From: Streptomyces sp. CBMA156
Lineage (GTDB): Bacteria; Actinomycetota; Actinomycetes; Streptomycetales; Streptomycetaceae
Direction: 5' to 3'
Assembly: GCF_014596515.1 (NCBI RefSeq)
Contig: NZ_MSJQ01000426.1
Span: forward strand, 1-64,000
DNA length: 64,000 nt
Position numbers and translations under genes: made by a program. A model generated the notes under the pieces. It was not told the origin of the DNA, did no database searches, and worked only from the letters and a program-made list of their open reading frames with translations. This document shows, one piece after another, positions 8,483 to 15,645 of this stretch (its first letter is position 1; each line of letters begins with the position of its first letter).

Positions 8483-10128
8483 GCCCCACCACCGCCACCG
8501 ACGCCCTGTTCCCGGCGGGACAGCCCGCCACCGGACGGTGCACCTTCCTGGGCGCGGGCCCCGGGGACCCGGGGCTGCTGACCCTGCGCGCGGTCGAGGT
8601 GCTGTCCACCGCCGACGTGCTGGTCGCCGACCCGCTGACCGCCGCCGCCGTGCGCAGCCACTGTCCGGCCGGTGTGCAGGTGCACGCCCCCGCCGCCGAG
8701 GGCACCGGCTTCGACCTGGCCAAGCTGGTCGCCGAGGCGGTCCGCTCCGGCAGGCACGTGGTCCGCACCGTCGACGGCGACCCCGGCCTGGACGGCTGCG
8801 CCGCCGAGGAGATGCTCAGCTGCGCCGGCGACGGGATTCCGTTCGAGGTGATCCCCGGCGTCGCCCAGTCGGTCGGCGTCCCGGCGTACGCGGGTGTCCC
8901 GCTGCGCGCCGGGGCCGGCACCGACGTGCGCTTCGTGGACGGCGCGGCGCTGCTGGCCGGCAGCCCGGTGGACCTGGGCGGGGCGGAGACCACCCTGGTG
9001 GTCCGCACCACCCTGGGCCGGCTGCCCGCCACCGCGGGCGCCCTGGTCGCGGGCGGCCGCAAGCCGGACTCGGCGCTGAGCGCCACGCTCTCCGGCACCA
9101 CCACCCGCCAGCGGACCTTCACCTCCACCCTGTCCGGCATCGCGGCCGACCTGAAGGCCGCCCGGGTGCTGCCCTCGCCGGTCTCCGCCCCGGTCGACCC
9201 GGCCACCTCGGTGATAGCCGTGGTGGGCGAGCAGGTCGCCCACCGCGCCTCGCACTCGTGGTTCGAGACCAAGCCGCTGTTCGGCTGGAACGTCCTCGTG
9301 CCGCGCACCAAGGAGCAGGCCACCGGCCTGTCCGAGCAGCTGCGCTCGTACGGCGCGGTGCCGCAGGAGGTGCCGACCATCGCGGTCGAGCCGCCGCGCA
9401 CCCCGCAGCAGATGGAGCGGGCCATCAAGGGCCTGGTCACCGGCCGGTACGAGTGGATCGCGTTCACCTCGGTGAACGCGGTGCGCGCCGTCCGGGAGAA
9501 GTTCGAGGAGTACGGCCTGGACGCCCGGGCGTTCGCCGGGATCAAGGTCGCGGCGGTCGGCGAGACCACCGCGCAGGCCCTGGTGGACTTCGGCGTGAAG
9601 CCGGACCTGGTGCCCTCCGGCGAGCAGTCCGCGGCCGGTCTGCTGGAGGACTGGCCGCCGTACGACCCGGTCTTCGACCCGATCGACCGGGTGCTGCTGC
9701 CGCGCGCCGACATCGCCACCGAGACCCTGGTGGCGGGCCTGGTCGAGCTCGGCTGGGAGGTCGACGACGTGACGGCGTACCGGACGGTGCGCGCCTCGCC
9801 GCCGCCGGCCGAGACCCGCGAGGCGATCAAGGGCGGCGGCTTCGACGCGGTGCTGTTCACCTCGTCCTCGACCGTCAGGAACCTGGTCGGCATCGCGGGC
9901 AAGCCGCACAACGTCACGGTCATCGCCTGCATCGGCCCGGCCACCGCCAAGACCGCCGAGGAGCACGGCCTGCGGGTCGACGTGATGGCCCCGGCGCCGT
10001 CGGCGGCCGCGCTGGCCCAGGCGCTGGCAGACTTCGGGGCCAAGCGCCGCGACACCGCGACGGCCGCCGGTGAGCCGGTCTACCGGCCCAGCGAGCGTCG
10101 CCCGGGTTCGCGCCGCAAGGCCCGCTGA
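8479..10128 (+). CDS. hemD: Uroporphyrinogen-III C-methyltransferase / synthase fusion
   Basis: A 549-residue fusion. The first half is a SUMT/CobA-type methyltransferase domain ([18 protein letters not shown] near residue 20); the second half, from about residue 275, is uroporphyrinogen-III synthase ([60 protein letters not shown]). HemD cyclizes hydroxymethylbilane to uroporphyrinogen III, while the SUMT half could divert it to siroheme or cobalamin. The methyltransferase motif usually written GDPF-FGR is degenerate here ([10 protein letters not shown]), so its activity is uncertain. It overlaps hemC by ATGA. Confidence 0.93.
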   Translation: MSPTTATDALFPAGQPATGRCTFLGAGPGDPGLLTLRAVEVLSTADVLVADPLTAAAVRSHCPAGVQVHAPAAEGTGFDLAKLVAEAVRSGRHVVRTVDGDPGLDGCAAEEMLSCAGDGIPFEVIPGVAQSVGVPAYAGVPLRAGAGTDVRFVDGAALLAGSPVDLGGAETTLVVRTTLGRLPATAGALVAGGRKPDSALSATLSGTTTRQRTFTSTLSGIAADLKAARVLPSPVSAPVDPATSVIAVVGEQVAHRASHSWFETKPLFGWNVLVPRTKEQATGLSEQLRSYGAVPQEVPTIAVEPPRTPQQMERAIKGLVTGRYEWIAFTSVNAVRAVREKFEEYGLDARAFAGIKVAAVGETTAQALVDFGVKPDLVPSGEQSAAGLLEDWPPYDPVFDPIDRVLLPRADIATETLVAGLVELGWEVDDVTAYRTVRASPPPAETREAIKGGGFDAVLFTSSSTVRNLVGIAGKPHNVTVIACIGPATAKTAEEHGLRVDVMAPAPSAAALAQALADFGAKRRDTATAAGEPVYRPSERRPGSRRKAR

Positions 10129-10196
10129 CACCCCTCACGGCCGGGGGCGGCCGACCGTCGCCCCCGGTGCTGCACAACCGTTCGGAGAGAGAAGCC

Positions 10197-11177
10197 GTGT
10201 CCGCTGAATTCCCGTACGTACGCCCCCGCCGGCTGCGTCAGAGCCCGGCGATGCGCCGCCTGGTGGCCGAGACCCGGCTGCACCCGGCGGAGCTGATCCT
10301 GCCGCTGTTCGTCCGTGAGGGCGTCAGCGAGCCCGTCCCGGTGAGCTCGATGCCCGGCGTCGTCCAGCACTCCAGAGACACCCTGCGCAAGGCCGCGGTG
10401 GAGGCGGCCGAGGCGGGCCTGGGCGGCCTGATGCTGTTCGGTGTCCCCGAGGTGCAGGACGCGACCGGCAGCGAGGGCACCAACCCGGACGGCATCCTCC
10501 AGCAGGCGATCCGGGACGTGGTCTCCGAGGTCGGCGACTCCCTGGTGGTCATGTCGGACCTCTGCCTGGACGAGTACACCGACCACGGCCACTGCGGCGT
10601 GCTGGCCGCCGACGGCAGCGTCGACAACGACGCCACCCTGGAGCGCTATGCCGAGATGGCCAGGGTGCAGGCCGACGCCGGCGTCCACCTGGTCGGCCCG
10701 TCCGGCATGATGGACGGCCAGATCGCCGTGATCCGGCGGGCGCTGGACGAGGCCGGGCACCAGGACGTGGGCATCCTCGCCTACACCGCCAAGTACGCCT
10801 CGGCCTTCTACGGCCCGTTCCGCGAGGCGGTCGGCTCCTCGCTCAAGGGCGACCGCAAGACCTACCAGCAGGACCCGGCCAACGCCCGCGAGTCGCTGCG
10901 CGAGCTGGCGCAGGACCTCGCCGAGGGCGCGGACATGGTGATGGTCAAGCCCGCCATGGCCTACCTGGACGTCCTGCGCCAGGTCGCCGACGCCTCCCCG
11001 GTGCCGGTCGCCGCGTACCAGGTGTCCGGCGAGTACGCGATGGTCGAGGCGGCCGCCGCGAACGGCTGGATCGACCGGGAGCGGATGATCATGGAGACGC
11101 TCACCTCGATCCGCCGCGCGGGCGCCGAGCAGATCCTCACCTACTGGGCCCTCGAAGCCGCCGCGATGCTCAAGTAG
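10197..11177 (+). CDS. hemB: Delta-aminolevulinic acid dehydratase (porphobilinogen synthase)
   Basis: Condenses two 5-aminolevulinate molecules to porphobilinogen. Both active-site lysines are visible in [12 protein letters not shown] and [12 protein letters not shown]. The metal-site segment reads [14 protein letters not shown], lacking the full Cys triplet of zinc enzymes, so this is likely the Mg2+-type. I chose GTG at 10197 ([14 protein letters not shown]) because GGAGAGAGAAGCC precedes it; an in-frame upstream start would add only ten residues. The 326-residue length is normal. It follows hemD after 68 bases and is ended by a strong hairpin. Confidence 0.95.
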   Translation: MSAEFPYVRPRRLRQSPAMRRLVAETRLHPAELILPLFVREGVSEPVPVSSMPGVVQHSRDTLRKAAVEAAEAGLGGLMLFGVPEVQDATGSEGTNPDGILQQAIRDVVSEVGDSLVVMSDLCLDEYTDHGHCGVLAADGSVDNDATLERYAEMARVQADAGVHLVGPSGMMDGQIAVIRRALDEAGHQDVGILAYTAKYASAFYGPFREAVGSSLKGDRKTYQQDPANARESLRELAQDLAEGADMVMVKPAMAYLDVLRQVADASPVPVAAYQVSGEYAMVEAAAANGWIDRERMIMETLTSIRRAGAEQILTYWALEAAAMLK

Positions 11178-11192
11178 CGGACACCGCACGAC

Positions 11193-11235
11193 GGAAGGCC
11201 GGGCCGCTCCCCACGGGGGAACGGCCCGGCCTTCC
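11193..11235 (+). terminator. Terminator of the rex-hem operon
   Basis: A hairpin with arms GGAAGGCCGGGCCG and CGGCCCGGCCTTCC around a C/G-rich loop, starting 15 bases after the hemB stop. It is symmetrical and can also end the convergent small secreted gene. Confidence 0.85.
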
Positions 11236-11244
11236 GGGTTCCCG

Positions 11245-11514
11245 CTAGATGCCCACGTCGCCGGCGTGCGCGAAGCCCACGCCGCCGCCGACCAGGTCGG
11301 TGGAGGTGGCGGCGCCGCCGCCGAAGCCGCCGGCGGCGGTGTCCCCGGCGTGGGCGATGCCGAAGCCCTCGCCGGCCAGGAACGGCTGGTCGGCCGAGGC
11401 GACGAACTCGCCGCCGCCGGCCACGCCGACGTGGGCGAAGGCCGGGGTGGCGGCACCCGCGAGCGCCAGGGCGGCAGCGGCGGTCAGTGCGGCCTTGGCC
11501 AGCTTGCTCTTCAT
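11245..11514 (-). CDS. Small secreted Gly/Ala-rich protein with AHAGD repeats
   Basis: An 89-residue protein starting at an ATG with GAGAGGG upstream. A Sec signal peptide (MKSKLAKAALTAAAALALAG, cleavage near AFA-H) leaves about 63 residues. The mature part is Gly-rich, free of Cys, and repeats the pattern G-[F/V]-G-[I/F]-AHAGD twice (GFGIAHAGD and GVGFAHAGD), with GGGEF and GGGAA spacers. It is neither a chaplin (no GN-C motifs) nor a rodlin. Its place beside the rodlins and chaplins suggests a surface-layer role, but I do not recognise the family. Confidence 0.75.
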   Translation of the reverse strand: MKSKLAKAALTAAAALALAGAATPAFAHVGVAGGGEFVASADQPFLAGEGFGIAHAGDTAAGGFGGGAATSTDLVGGGVGFAHAGDVGI

Positions 11515-11672
11515 GGAACTGCCCTCTCTCTGGGAGCGCCCCCGCGGGCGCTCTGACACGTGATCACATCCGGCGGCCGGGACCGGCGCCCCACGCGCCG
11601 GACCGGATCGCCGCTCACCCGTCCGGACCGCGCCGCGGCGCGGCCGGCCGGACACTTTCGTCCGTAAAGCCC

Positions 11673-11708
11673 GGAGGGCCCGGGGAGGTGTTCCTCCCCG
11701 GGCCCTCC
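11673..11708. terminator. Perfect 16-bp hairpin downstream of the rodlin gene
   Basis: Arms GGAGGGCCCGGGGAGG and CCTCCCCGGGCCCTCC around a TGTT loop, 20 bases past the stop of the minus-strand rodlin gene. Confidence 0.85.
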
Positions 11709-11728
11709 GTCCGTGCCAGGCCCCGTGA

Positions 11729-12073
11729 TCAGCCGATCAGGTGCGAGACACCCGCGTCGCCCGAGGACTGGGTGTTCTGGCCCACGTCGCAAATCTGCTT
11801 CGGGGTGCTGTTCAGGATCGGCACCTCGACCGGCACCGCGACACCGATGACGGCGACGGCGATGTTGTGGATCTCCGGCAGGCAGATGTTCGGGTTGTCC
11901 AGAACGTGGCTGTTCGGGCTGCCGTTGCCGGCGGTGCCGGTGTGGTTGGTGCCACCGTTGCCCTGGACGGAGGTGGCGGCGCCGTCCGCGTCGACGATGG
12001 CGGACGCCGAGCCCGCGGACATCGCGAGGGCGGCGACGGCCAGGCCGGCCGCGGCGAAGGACTTCTTGATCAT
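11729..12073 (-). CDS. Rodlin (spore/aerial hyphal surface protein)
   Basis: Rodlins assemble with chaplins into the rodlet layer of aerial hyphae and spores. The 114-residue product has a signal peptide (MIKKSFAAAGLAVAALAMSA, cleavage near ASA-I) and the rodlin pattern: NGNGG, DNPNICLPEIHNIAV, VAVPVEVPIL, then QICDVGQNTQSSGDAGVSHL. The two Cys of the family are present. It is a tandem copy of the next rodlin (spacing 86 bases, same strand, same length). Rodlin genes are known BldN targets in Streptomyces. It could be rdlA- or rdlB-like; I cannot assign which. Confidence 0.88.
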   Translation of the reverse strand: MIKKSFAAAGLAVAALAMSAGSASAIVDADGAATSVQGNGGTNHTGTAGNGSPNSHVLDNPNICLPEIHNIAVAVIGVAVPVEVPILNSTPKQICDVGQNTQSSGDAGVSHLIG

Positions 12074-12159
12074 TTCCGGTTTTCCTCTCGAGGGTGAATC
12101 GGGGAGCGATTCGGGGGTGGATCAGAGGGGTGGTGCAGGGAGAGCAGAGCGGGGAGCCG

Positions 12160-12504
12160 TCAGCCGATCAGGTGGGACACGCCGCCGTCGCCCTGGCTCT
12201 GGGTGCCCTGGCCGATGGTGCAGTACTGCTTGCCACCGGTGTTGGCGACCGGGACCTCGACCGGGACGGCCACGCCGAGCACGCCGACGGCGATGTTGTG
12301 GATCTCCGGCAGGCAGATGTTCGGGTTGTCCAGGAAGTGGAAGTTCGGGCTGTTGTTCCCGACCGTGCCGGTGAAGTTGGTGCCGCCGTTGCCCTCGATC
12401 GAGGCGGCGGCGCCGTCCGCGTCACCGATGGCGGCGGCGGGCCCGGCGGCACCGGCCAGCGCGGCGACGGCCAGGCCGGCGGCGGCGAAGGACTTCTGGA
12501 TCAT
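12160..12504 (-). CDS. Rodlin, second copy
   Basis: A 114-residue rodlin, start MIQKSFAAAG with GAGAGGGAT upstream; a longer frame reading MYARNPK... has no ribosome site. Signal peptide, then NGGTNFTGTVGN, DNPNICLPEIHNIAVGVLGV, VAVPVEVPV, QYCTIGQGTQSQGDGGVSHL. It is highly similar to the neighbouring rodlin across the signal peptide, the central block and the C-terminal SHLIG, with divergence in the middle, so this is a tandem duplication with some drift. The upstream region holds a CGTAACC word on this strand (12615-12621). Confidence 0.88.
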   Translation of the reverse strand: MIQKSFAAAGLAVAALAGAAGPAAAIGDADGAAASIEGNGGTNFTGTVGNNSPNFHFLDNPNICLPEIHNIAVGVLGVAVPVEVPVANTGGKQYCTIGQGTQSQGDGGVSHLIG

Positions 12505-12805
12505 GGCGAGATCCCTCTCTGAAATGCTCTTTGGATTCCGTGCGTACAACGCTGAGAACGCTCAGACCCGGTCTGCAGTCACTGACGTCCAGATCAAAGA
12601 ACGACGGCACGGAAGGTTACGGGGATTCTTGAAAAGAGTCCCGGAGACACGGCGGCGGATCGTTTCCGGTCGGATTATTAACCCGAACCGGTTAACCGCC
12701 GCAATCCACACTCCCGGTCACTCGTTGAGCAGATCGCTTTCCGGCTGCGGTCCCCGCAGCCCTTCCCCAGTGATCCCCAGTTCGGACAGCAGAACGGTGA
12801 ATAGC
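12505..12805. promoter_or_regulatory. Divergent promoter region between rodlin and secreted-protein genes
   Basis: About 300 bases of lower GC than the surroundings. On the minus strand CGTAACC (12615-12621) resembles a BldN -35 box, but a matching -10 at 16-17 bases is not clear. An AACCGGTTAACC-like palindromic patch lies near 12680-12695. No gene is seen. Confidence 0.45.
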
Positions 12806-13471
12806 ATGAAGTTCTCCAAGCGGGCCGGCGCGATGCTGCTGGCGGTAGGCGCCGGCGTGCTCGCCTCCCCGGGAGCGGCCTCCGCCGCCGCCCCGGTCGG
12901 ACTCGACCAGGTCGGCGTCCTGGAGGACGCGCTGGCCACCCAGCAGGTCCCGGCGGACGTCCCGCTCGCCCCGCTGGGCAGCCGGCTCACGGCCGGCATC
13001 CCGACCTCGCTGGTCATGCCCCCGGTGCCGGCCCGGACCACCAGCACCGACGGAGCGCTGCTCCCGGAGCAGGTCCTGCCCCAGCTGACCACCGGCAAGG
13101 TCGGCCCGAGCGCCAAGGCCGACCTCCCGCTCCCGCTGGTCGACCAGAGCGCCGACCTCGGCAAGGTGCTGCTGGACGCCCCGGCCGCGCCGCTGCACGC
13201 CAAGACCCCCGGGCTCACCCTCGGCAAGCCGCTCGCGCTCGCCCAGGACGGCGCCGGCCAGCTCGCCGACGGCCGGCTGAAGGTGGACGAGATCGACCCG
13301 CGCCTGGTCTCCGGCGCGGTGCAGGTGATCCCCGGGGCCAAGGCCAGCCTCGGCGGCGACGACAGCCGGATCTCCGTGACCGACACGGCCGGCGCCCTCG
13401 CCGACACCGCCACCACGACCACCACCACCGTGGTGGGGCAGTCCGGCCTGACCGACCTCACCCGGCTCTGA
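12806..13471 (+). CDS. Secreted protein of unknown function (coat cluster)
   Basis: A 221-residue protein with a signal peptide (MKFSKRAGAMLLAVGAGVLA, cleavage near ASA-A). The mature part is rich in Leu/Pro/Ala/Asp, has no Cys and no membrane segment, and contains PLAPLGSRL, LPLPLVDQS and a Thr-rich stretch near the C-terminus (TATTTTTTVVG). I do not recognise a catalytic domain. It is divergent from the rodlins and shares a large bidirectional terminator with the small secreted gene beyond it, so a role in the cell surface is possible but only by association. Confidence 0.75.
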   Translation: MKFSKRAGAMLLAVGAGVLASPGAASAAAPVGLDQVGVLEDALATQQVPADVPLAPLGSRLTAGIPTSLVMPPVPARTTSTDGALLPEQVLPQLTTGKVGPSAKADLPLPLVDQSADLGKVLLDAPAAPLHAKTPGLTLGKPLALAQDGAGQLADGRLKVDEIDPRLVSGAVQVIPGAKASLGGDDSRISVTDTAGALADTATTTTTTVVGQSGLTDLTRL

Positions 13472-13482
13472 GGCCTGTCCCG

Positions 13483-13533
13483 GCACGAGAGCCCGGCACC
13501 CCGGCCGCACGGCGGGGTGCCGGGCTCTCGTGC
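13483..13533. terminator. Perfect 21-bp bidirectional terminator hairpin
   Basis: Arms at 13483-13503 and 13513-13533 (begin GCACGAGAGCCCGG, end CCGGGCTCTCGTGC) around a 9-base loop, between two convergent secreted-protein genes. Confidence 0.9.
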
Positions 13534-13559
13534 GCCCGGGCTCTCGTGGGCCCCGCGGC

Positions 13560-13937
13560 TCAGCCCGGCAGGAGGCCGGTCAGCCCGCCGACCAGCGGGA
13601 GGTCCTTGGCGCCGCCGCCGGCGCTCAGCGGGCCGGTCAGCGTCCCGGTGCCGACCGCGGGCAGGCCCTGGTCGGGCTGGAGGGCCGCGCCGTTGTTGAG
13701 GAAGTCGGCCGAGGAGTTCGCCCACGGGTCCAGCCGCAGGCTCTTGATCGGCGCGATGCCGTAGCCGAGGCCGGTGGTCGTCCCGCCCAGCGCCTGGCCG
13801 AGGTCGGTCTTGGTCAGCGTGGCCGGACCGGCCGGGGCCTGGCCCGGGGCGGTGGCGGCCTGCGCCGAGCCGGCGCCGAGCAGCACCGCGGCGCCCGCGG
13901 CGACGGCCAGGGCGGCCGCGCTCTTCTTCGAAACCAT
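13560..13937 (-). CDS. Small secreted protein, conserved actinobacterial type
   Basis: A 125-residue protein from an ATG with AAGGGTG seven bases upstream; the in-frame GTG three codons earlier sits on that site and is less likely. Signal peptide (MVSKKSAAALAVAAGAAVLL, cleavage near AQA-A). The mature part has GLGYGIAPIKSLRLDPWANS, a pattern I associate with small secreted streptomycete proteins of unknown function, followed by LPLVGGLTGLLPG. There is no Cys. Location inside the chaplin/rodlin cluster is suggestive only. Confidence 0.75.
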   Translation of the reverse strand: MVSKKSAAALAVAAGAAVLLGAGSAQAATAPGQAPAGPATLTKTDLGQALGGTTTGLGYGIAPIKSLRLDPWANSSADFLNNGAALQPDQGLPAVGTGTLTGPLSAGGGAKDLPLVGGLTGLLPG

Positions 13938-13992
13938 CGTGATCACCCTTCGGTGGATCGGGAGTCCCGGACGGCTGTCCGGGGACGCCGAA

Positions 13993-14022
13993 CTGCCCCC
14001 CGGCCGACTGGTCGGGGGGCAG
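13993..14022 (-). terminator. Hairpin downstream of the first chaplin gene
   Basis: CTGCCCCCCGGCC and GGTCGGGGGGCAG pair with one mismatch around a 4-base loop, about 30 bases past the chaplin stop. Confidence 0.75.
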
Positions 14023-14050
14023 GACGGCCGGAACGCGTGCCGATCGGGGA

Positions 14051-14314
14051 TCAGCAGTCGTCCGCGGGCGGCGCGTCCACGTTGGCGCAGGTGTTGCCGA
14101 ACGCCGGGTTCAGCAGGCCCACGAGGTTGATGGAGTTGCCGCAGAGGTTGACCGGCACGTGCACCGGGACCTGGATCTGGTTGCCGGAGATGACGCCGGG
14201 GGAGTTCGCGGCGACGCCCTCGGCGCCCGCGCTGGCGGCGGCGGAGCCCGCCGCGCCCAGCACCAGGCCGGCAGCGGCGGCGGAGAGGACGGCGGCCTTC
14301 TTCATGTTCTGCAT
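14051..14314 (-). CDS. Short chaplin with an extra C-terminal cysteine
   Basis: Chaplins are small amyloid-forming surfactant proteins that coat aerial hyphae. The 87-residue precursor starts at an ATG (MQNMKKAAVLS) with AGGAGATC upstream; a nested ATG three codons in is too far from it. After the signal peptide, the chaplin domain is complete: SPGVISGNQIQVPVHVPVN, LCGNSINLVGLLNPAFGN and TCAN. Two Cys are as in the family. The tail VDAPPADDC is unusual: it adds about nine residues and a third Cys at the very end. It may be transcribed with the chaplin upstream, though a hairpin lies between them. Confidence 0.9.
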   Translation of the reverse strand: MQNMKKAAVLSAAAAGLVLGAAGSAAASAGAEGVAANSPGVISGNQIQVPVHVPVNLCGNSINLVGLLNPAFGNTCANVDAPPADDC

Positions 14315-14350
14315 GGGGGGTTGATCTCCTCGATCACACACGGGTGGAGC

Positions 14351-14382
14351 GTGCCGCGCCCCGGCGCTGCGGGGCGCGGCAC
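14351..14382 (-). terminator. Perfect 12-bp hairpin between two chaplin genes
   Basis: GTGCCGCGCCCC and GGGGCGCGGCAC around an 8-base loop, following the stop of the second minus-strand chaplin. Confidence 0.85.
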
Positions 14383-14425
14383 GGGCTCGGGTGAATCAGC
14401 TGTCGCCGGTGCGGCGACCGCGGGT

Positions 14426-14668
14426 TCAGCCGGCGTTGACGCACGCGTTGCCGAACGCCGGGTTCAGCAGGGCGATGATGTTGATGGTGTTGCCGCACAG
14501 GTTGATCGGGATGTGGATCGGCACCTGGAGCTGGTTGCCCGAGAGCACGCCGGGCGAGCCGGCGGCGACGCCCTCGGCGCCGGCGCTGGCGGCCGCGCCA
14601 CCGGCGGCACCGAGCACCAGGCCGCTGGCGGCCAGCGACAGGACGGCGGCCTTCTTGAAGTTGCGCAT
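14426..14668 (-). CDS. Short chaplin
   Basis: An 80-residue chaplin precursor with an ideal ribosome site (GGAGGAATGAC before ATG). The signal peptide (MRNFKKAAVLSLAASGLVLG) is followed by ASAGAEGVAAGSPG, SGNQLQVPIHIPINLCGN, TINIIALLNPAFGN and ACVNAG: both Cys and the VP-rich beta strand of short (ChpE-H type) chaplins are present. No LPXTG anchor follows, so it is a secreted, self-assembling form. The gene is divergent from the third chaplin across a 494-base gap. Confidence 0.93.
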   Translation of the reverse strand: MRNFKKAAVLSLAASGLVLGAAGGAAASAGAEGVAAGSPGVLSGNQLQVPIHIPINLCGNTINIIALLNPAFGNACVNAG

Positions 14669-15162
14669 GTCATTCCTCCGATTTCTGCCCGACGGCAGGG
14701 AAATGTCGGGAGTCGGGCGAGCGCGAATACTCACCCGCCGGCTTCAGGGATTGCCGTGATTGTCACTCGGCCGGCGCACACCGGCGTGTTCCGCCCATGG
14801 CTCGGGCGTCGCCGTGGCTGCCGGGTCGCATTGCCTCCTGAAACGATTCCCGCACGGCCGGGAAAGGAATTCGGACAAAGGCGCGACCGATGGAATTCCG
14901 GTCAGGCGTTCCGGCGGGGATTGCCGGGCGCCGGGTACGGGAGGCCCGCCGCTCGGGGGCCGTGGAGACCGGGTTCCGTCAGGGAGAACGAGGCTCCGCG
15001 CGAGGGGATACGGTCCGTTCCTCCGATCACCCGAATGCCGGGCCCGTGGCGCCGTTGCGCCGGATGGGTGACAGTGCGCGGACCGTCGCAACCGGTCCGG
15101 TGGGGTCTCGTTCTAGATGTCGCACTCCCCGTGCATATCTGTCGAACAGTCAGGAGGCTCCT
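14669..15162. promoter_or_regulatory. Divergent chaplin promoter region
   Basis: About 490 bases without a convincing gene, separating two divergent chaplin genes. A BldN-type promoter candidate for the plus-strand chaplin is listed separately. The central part includes AT-richer words (GAAAGGAATTCGG) but I could not fix the minus-strand promoter. Confidence 0.5.
15087..15114 (+). promoter_or_regulatory. Candidate BldN-type promoter of a chaplin gene
   Basis: CGCAACC (15087-15093), 15 bases, then CGTTCT (15109-15114), about 50 bases before the chaplin start. It differs by one base in the -35 from the word seen before rsbN. This agrees with known BldN control of chaplins but is not proven. 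Confidence 0.4.
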
Positions 15163-15402
15163 ATGAGCATCAAGAAGACCGCCGCCGTCGGCGCGGCCGT
15201 GGTGGGCATCGTGGCCAGCGGCGCCGGTGCCGCGATGGCCAGCTCCGGCGCCCAGGGCGTCGCCGCCGGTTCCCCCGGTGTCGTCTCCGGCAACCAGATC
15301 CAGATCCCGGTGCACGTTCCGGTGAACGTCTGCGGCAACACCATCGACATCATCGGCGCGCTGAACCCGGCGTTCGGCAACAAGTGCGCCAACGTGGGCT
15401 GA
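15163..15402 (+). CDS. Short chaplin
   Basis: A 79-residue chaplin precursor with AGGAGG before its ATG. Signal peptide MSIKKTAAVGAAVVGIVASG, cleavage near AMA-S, then SSGAQGVAAGSPG, SGNQIQIPVHVPVNVCGN, TIDIIGALNPAFGN and KCANVG. Both family Cys are present and the mature length (about 54 residues) is typical of the short chaplins. It is divergent from the other two chaplins and closed by a strong hairpin. Known role: lowering surface tension and forming the hydrophobic amyloid sheath. Confidence 0.93.
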   Translation: MSIKKTAAVGAAVVGIVASGAGAAMASSGAQGVAAGSPGVVSGNQIQIPVHVPVNVCGNTIDIIGALNPAFGNKCANVG

Positions 15403-15426
15403 TCCGGCACCCGGTTCGGCCGGTGC

Positions 15427-15472
15427 GAGCCGCCGCTCCGCGCTTCCCTCCTGGGGCGCGGGGCGGCGGCTC
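15427..15472 (+). terminator. Chaplin terminator hairpin
   Basis: GAGCCGCCGCTCCGCGC and GCGCGGGGCGGCGGCTC pair with one mismatch; TTCGTTTC follows. Confidence 0.8.
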
Positions 15473-15645
15473 TTCGTTTCCCCGGAATCCGTCCTTCCGT
15501 CAGTTCCCGGTGATGTCGCACGTCTTGTTGTGTTACTCGTCAGTTCCTAGAATGCGAGACCTGCTCACCTTTCCCTGCCCCTCTCTTGCCCAGAGCCGCT
15601 CGGCGCCCCGCCGAAGCGGGTCCCCACCCTCGCAAGGAGTCGCGT

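Noticed and set aside
12074-12159. Terminator between the two rodlins
   Set aside because: Only a weak GAATCG/CGATTC stem is present; it is too short to call.
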